Shown: in pieces, positions 43,538 to 46,643 of the stretch | Position numbering within the stretch: position 1 is the stretch's first letter | Layout of the letters: every line of letters begins with the position of its first letter | Assembly: GCA_910586995.1 (NCBI GenBank) | Contig: CAJUKZ010000014.1 | Span: forward strand, 1-46,643 | From: an uncultured Muribaculaceae bacterium | Lineage (GTDB): Bacteria; Bacteroidota; Bacteroidia; Bacteroidales; Muribaculaceae | Direction of reading: 5' to 3' | DNA length: 46,643 nucleotides | Program-made: the position numbers and the translations under genes | Notes under the pieces: model-generated | Database searches by the model: none | Told to the model about the DNA's origin: nothing | The model's input: the letters and a program-made list of their open reading frames with translations, nothing else

Positions 43538-44671
43538 CTAAGCAATACTTCCGGGGCCTTTGACCGTTGGAGTGATCTGGCCATTCATATGACCTGTTAT
43601 TAATGATATTATGCTACGAGCAGCATTTACAGGACTCCATAGATCGTGGACAGTACGATATGCGTTCTCTGCAATCTGCATTCGTTGTTCCGGATTGTCT
43701 ATGAGATACTTGACCTGTTTATATAAATCATTGAGATTCTCATTGCGGAAAACCATACCGTTAACACCATTCTCAATAAGGAATGGTGTGCTTCCGATTG
43801 CATCGGAAGCTACCAGTACACATCGGCTACCCATTGCTTCATTAGCTACTGCGCCCCAACCTTCGTTTCGATCACTTGTGAAAAGTAGAATATCATGGCT
43901 ACGCATTTGTCGAAGGATTTCTTCATTATGTGTAGAACCACAAAGTTTTACCCGATCTGTAAGTCCATTATCAGCAATCATTTTGCCGATTCGTTCATAT
44001 TCCTCACCAATTCCGTACATATTGAGCTCGAAATCTACGAAGTCTGCTTTCAACTTTTTGGCAAGAGCAACCGGAAGCTCAGGATGTTTCCAATTCAAGA
44101 ATCTTCCCACCCATAAAATTTTTAATTTAGAATTCTTCTGATATGGTGCTTCTAATGTATTCTCACTACTGGTACAATCCTCTACCGCTGGAAAATATCC
44201 CCACTTGAATGCTCGTCCGACAAAACAACCTATACGATGATAGTCGGACGCAGTATATGCGCTCGCACAAAGTAAATAGCAATTGGGATTTCTGCTATAG
44301 TTTCTATGAAACCTCCATCTGTGATATAGAAGTTTAAACTTACTTGGCTCACTTTTATACAGGCGCTCGGAATATTTGAAGGTTAATTTCCCAGCCTTAG
44401 TGCGAGATGTAATATATGAATCAGGAGCAGACCCGATTATGACAGCATCAGCTTCGTCTATGATTTTGGCAATTTCAGACGGGGGGGTCGGATGATTATA
44501 ACACTTAATCATATAAGGGGCATCAAGTTCGCGATAGCCCAATTTATGACGAACTTCCGACATCGGAGCTGTGTCGATGTAGGTATAATTACCTTCGGTC
44601 AAACGATACAGTTCATCGGAAAGAGGTTTCTGATGGTGATTAAGATAGTTGGAAAGAAATACTATTTTCAT
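43538..44671 (-). CDS. Glycosyltransferase family 4
   Basis: The protein has 377 residues of the GT-B fold. It begins MKIVFLSNYLNHHQKPLSDEL. The donor domain shows LWVGRFLNWKHPELPVALA, LCGSTHNEEILRQM and DRNEGWGAVANEAMGSRC, with the conserved Glu pair. It adds one sugar to the repeat unit. Its start shares one base with the LicD gene's stop (44671). Confidence 0.9.
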   Translation of the reverse strand: MKIVFLSNYLNHHQKPLSDELYRLTEGNYTYIDTAPMSEVRHKLGYRELDAPYMIKCYNHPTPPSEIAKIIDEADAVIIGSAPDSYITSRTKAGKLTFKYSERLYKSEPSKFKLLYHRWRFHRNYSRNPNCYLLCASAYTASDYHRIGCFVGRAFKWGYFPAVEDCTSSENTLEAPYQKNSKLKILWVGRFLNWKHPELPVALAKKLKADFVDFELNMYGIGEEYERIGKMIADNGLTDRVKLCGSTHNEEILRQMRSHDILLFTSDRNEGWGAVANEAMGSRCVLVASDAIGSTPFLIENGVNGMVFRNENLNDLYKQVKYLIDNPEQRMQIAENAYRTVHDLWSPVNAARSIISLITGHMNGQITPTVKGPGSIA

Positions 44672-45468
44672 CAGTCGTTAATATAGGCTATAAGATCATG
44701 CGCTCCAACTCTTTTATCCTCAGGCGGCAATTTCATGTAATCACCGAATCGTTTACGAAGGTAAGTGTCATAGCCTGCCATTATTTGGTACTGACGATCT
44801 TCAAAAGCCACAGCTTTGGTGGGGTGGAAAAGCGAAATCGGGAAAGCATCATTGGGATTATTAGAACCCATGCTGACCATATTAGTAACAATATCAGAAT
44901 CCGGACAACATGTAATCAACTTATAGATTTTATTAAATGTAGCCCTCTTGGAGAATGGCCATAATTTTGAAGCTATCCAACGAAGTTTATTAGCCAAACT
45001 TTGGCCACTAGGATATTTTTGACTCTTACCGTGTGCCAAAATATAAAGAGCAAGTTTTTTGTAAAATATTTTTCGCTGTTTTTTTTCATCTACAGGAACT
45101 CCATCAAGAGGAAAAATATCAACATACACGCCGTATTCGCGCATCAATCCTTGTTCAATTAGCCGTGTCTTTGTATCCCCTACTTTAGCAAAGAGGATTT
45201 CCATTCCCGGATAATTTCTCCACTCGTAAACCTTGTAACGCTCGTTGAATCCATCGAAAGTTTTAAGGAATTTATCATAATCGGCACGAGGCATATAAAT
45301 GTCGATATCATCATCCCATGGAATGTATCCTTTATGGCGGATTGCCCCTATCAATGTTCCTCCGGCAAGAGAATAACTAAGTCCCTGCTTTTTACAGAAT
45401 ATATCAATAACATCCATAGTCTGCATCTGCAAAGCCCTGAGTTCTTCTACGGTCTTTACTTCTCTCAT
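44671..45468 (-). CDS. LicD-family phosphotransferase
   Basis: The protein has 265 residues. The family mark is clear: YSLAGGTLIGAIRHKGYIPW followed by DDDIDIYMPR (Asp52-54 and Asp56). LicD proteins transfer a phospho-alcohol (phosphocholine, phosphoribitol or similar) from a CDP donor to a sugar. A TagD-like cytidylyltransferase in the same locus (31963-32382) could supply that donor. The gene begins 12 bases after the epimerase stop. Confidence 0.88.
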   Translation of the reverse strand: MREVKTVEELRALQMQTMDVIDIFCKKQGLSYSLAGGTLIGAIRHKGYIPWDDDIDIYMPRADYDKFLKTFDGFNERYKVYEWRNYPGMEILFAKVGDTKTRLIEQGLMREYGVYVDIFPLDGVPVDEKKQRKIFYKKLALYILAHGKSQKYPSGQSLANKLRWIASKLWPFSKRATFNKIYKLITCCPDSDIVTNMVSMGSNNPNDAFPISLFHPTKAVAFEDRQYQIMAGYDTYLRKRFGDYMKLPPEDKRVGAHDLIAYIND

Positions 45469-45480
45469 TTACAGTAATAG

Positions 45481-46641
45481 TTAGAATTTCCGCCAGACCA
45501 TTTTGTTGACTACGCCGGTGTAGCTCTGGATGAGCTTGACGATCTTGGTGGAGACGCATTCATCGACGTAGTTGGGAACGGGGAGGCCGAGGTGGCCGTT
45601 GCGGTTCATCTCCACGGCGACGTCGACGGCCTGTAGCAGTGAGGATTCGTCGATGCCGGCGAGGATGAAGTCGCCTTTGTCGAGGGCTTCGGGACGCTCG
45701 GTGGAGGTGCGGATGCAGACGGCGGCGATCGGTTTGCCGACGGAGAGGAAGAAGCTCGATTCCTCTGGGAGTGTGCCGGAGTCGCTGACCACGGCGAAGG
45801 AGTTCATCTGAAGGTTGTTGTAGTCATGGAAGCCGAGTGGTTCGTGGGCTATGACCCTTCGGTCGAGCTTGAAGCCGCTCTGCTCGAGGCGCTTGCGGGA
45901 ACGGGGATGACAGCTGTAGAGAATCGGCATGTCGTACTTCTCAGCCATGGCGTTGATGGCGTTGAAAAGCGACAGGAAGTTCTTCTCTGTATCGATATTC
46001 TCCTCGCGGTGGGCTGAAAGCAGTATGTATCTGCCTTTTTCGAGACCGAGGCGGCTCAGTATGTCGGAGGCCTCGATGTCGGGAAGATTGTTATGGAGAA
46101 CTTCTGCCATTGGCGAGCCGCTGACATATGTGCGCTGCGGGGCTACACCCGATGCATTGAGATAGCGGCGGGCATGCTCTGAGTAGCAGATATTGACGTC
46201 GGAGATGATGTCGACGATGCGGCGGTTGGTCTCCTCGGGCAGGCATTCGTCAAAGCACCGGTTGCCGGCCTCCATATGGAAGATGGGAATATGCAGACGC
46301 TTGGCCCCAATCACGCTCAGGCAGGAGTTGGTGTCGCCCAGCACGAGCACGGCATCCGGCCTGGTCTCAACCATCAGCTGATATGAAGCGGCGATGATGT
46401 TGCCCATGGTTTCGCCGAGATCCTTGCCTACCGCATCCATATATACTTCGGGATCGGCAAGTTTCAGGTCCTTGAAGAACACGCCGTTAAGGTTGTAGTC
46501 GTAGTTCTGGCCTGTGTGGGCGAGAATCACGTCGAAATATTCGCGGCATCGGTTGATGACGGCCGCAAGCCGTATGATTTCGGGACGAGTGCCTACTATG
46601 ATAAGTAGCTTGAGTTTCCCGTTGTTTTTAAATTCAGCCAT
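45481..46641 (-). CDS. UDP-sugar 2-epimerase, CapG/WbjD (FnlC)-like
   Basis: The protein has 386 residues of the non-hydrolysing UDP-GlcNAc 2-epimerase family. It shows VGTRPEIIRLAAV, AHTGQNYDYNL, VLGDTNS, PEETNRRIVD and SAHREENID. HMEAGNRCFD, instead of the HVEAGLR-type of WecB, points to the branch that makes UDP-N-acetyl-L-fucosamine (CapG/WbjD/FnlC) or a related sugar. If so, CapE- and CapF-like genes should lie just beyond the window. The start is 2 bases from the window end, and an earlier start outside cannot be excluded. The gene is strikingly GC-rich compared with its neighbours. Confidence 0.87.
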   Translation of the reverse strand: MAEFKNNGKLKLLIIVGTRPEIIRLAAVINRCREYFDVILAHTGQNYDYNLNGVFFKDLKLADPEVYMDAVGKDLGETMGNIIAASYQLMVETRPDAVLVLGDTNSCLSVIGAKRLHIPIFHMEAGNRCFDECLPEETNRRIVDIISDVNICYSEHARRYLNASGVAPQRTYVSGSPMAEVLHNNLPDIEASDILSRLGLEKGRYILLSAHREENIDTEKNFLSLFNAINAMAEKYDMPILYSCHPRSRKRLEQSGFKLDRRVIAHEPLGFHDYNNLQMNSFAVVSDSGTLPEESSFFLSVGKPIAAVCIRTSTERPEALDKGDFILAGIDESSLLQAVDVAVEMNRNGHLGLPVPNYVDECVSTKIVKLIQSYTGVVNKMVWRKF

Positions 46642-46643
46642 TT

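Noticed and set aside
43519..43584. Longer flippase start
   Set aside because: It overlaps the upstream glycosyltransferase by 47 bases. The flippase signature starts with the Met at 43518.

Overview
The window looks like chromosomal DNA of a gut Bacteroidales bacterium. A Muribaculaceae-type genome is my best guess, but the sequence alone does not settle the family. The reasons are promoters of the Bacteroidetes form (TAnnTTTG at -7, often with TTTG or TTGA about 19-20 bases upstream), almost no Shine-Dalgarno sites, an hmuYRSTUV-type heme operon, a MarR-GNAT fusion regulator, two-repeat calycin-like lipoproteins and a typical Bacteroidales surface-polysaccharide locus. No rRNA, CRISPR array, insertion sequence or integrase was seen, and no gene-free stretch exceeds 300 bases.

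Layout. 1-204: end of a tRNA-Gly and a full tRNA-Leu(GAG) with a terminator. 256-1559: cupin plus MarR-GNAT regulator. 1760-2929: Bcr/CflA-type drug exporter with a perfect inverted repeat in its promoter. 3035-7282 (minus): five closely packed genes for an NAD(P)-binding protein, a flavin split-barrel protein, a zinc macrodomain ADP-ribose hydrolase, a SirTM-class sirtuin and a secreted subtype-B tannase-like esterase, with a divergent HxlR redox-type regulator. 7885-16015: an AraC regulator divergent from an RND tripartite efflux operon, followed by a DHA2 drug exporter behind a terminator.

16176-25551 (minus): a seven-gene heme uptake operon. A two-repeat calycin-like lipoprotein leads, followed by HmuY, the TonB-dependent receptor HmuR, the CobN-like periplasmic chelatase HmuS, a multi-spanning membrane protein, a TolQ/ExbB-type proton channel and a DUF2149 protein. 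Divergent to it (25769-26719) is a regulator that fuses a RIC/ScdA-like diiron hemerythrin domain to a LuxR helix-turn-helix. A cysteine-nucleophile alpha/beta hydrolase follows at 26799-27809.

28098-46641 (minus): the downstream part of a surface polysaccharide (capsule or O-antigen) operon, ending in an SF2 helicase. It holds a CapG/WbjD-type UDP-sugar 2-epimerase, LicD, three GT4/GT-B type transferases, a GT2 and a further putative glycosyltransferase, Wzx flippase, Wzy-like polymerase, two acyltransferases, a pyruvyltransferase paired with an Fe-S F420-dehydrogenase-like protein, a cytidylyltransferase, a phosphoglycosyl transferase and an aminotransferase. The pyruvyltransferase, aminotransferase and phosphoglycosyl transferase together recall the B. 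fragilis PSA gene set and allow a charged, possibly zwitterionic, glycan. The most promising leads for new biology are the hemerythrin-LuxR regulator facing the heme operon, the calycin lipoprotein that heads it, and the sirtuin/macrodomain/tannase redox operon.
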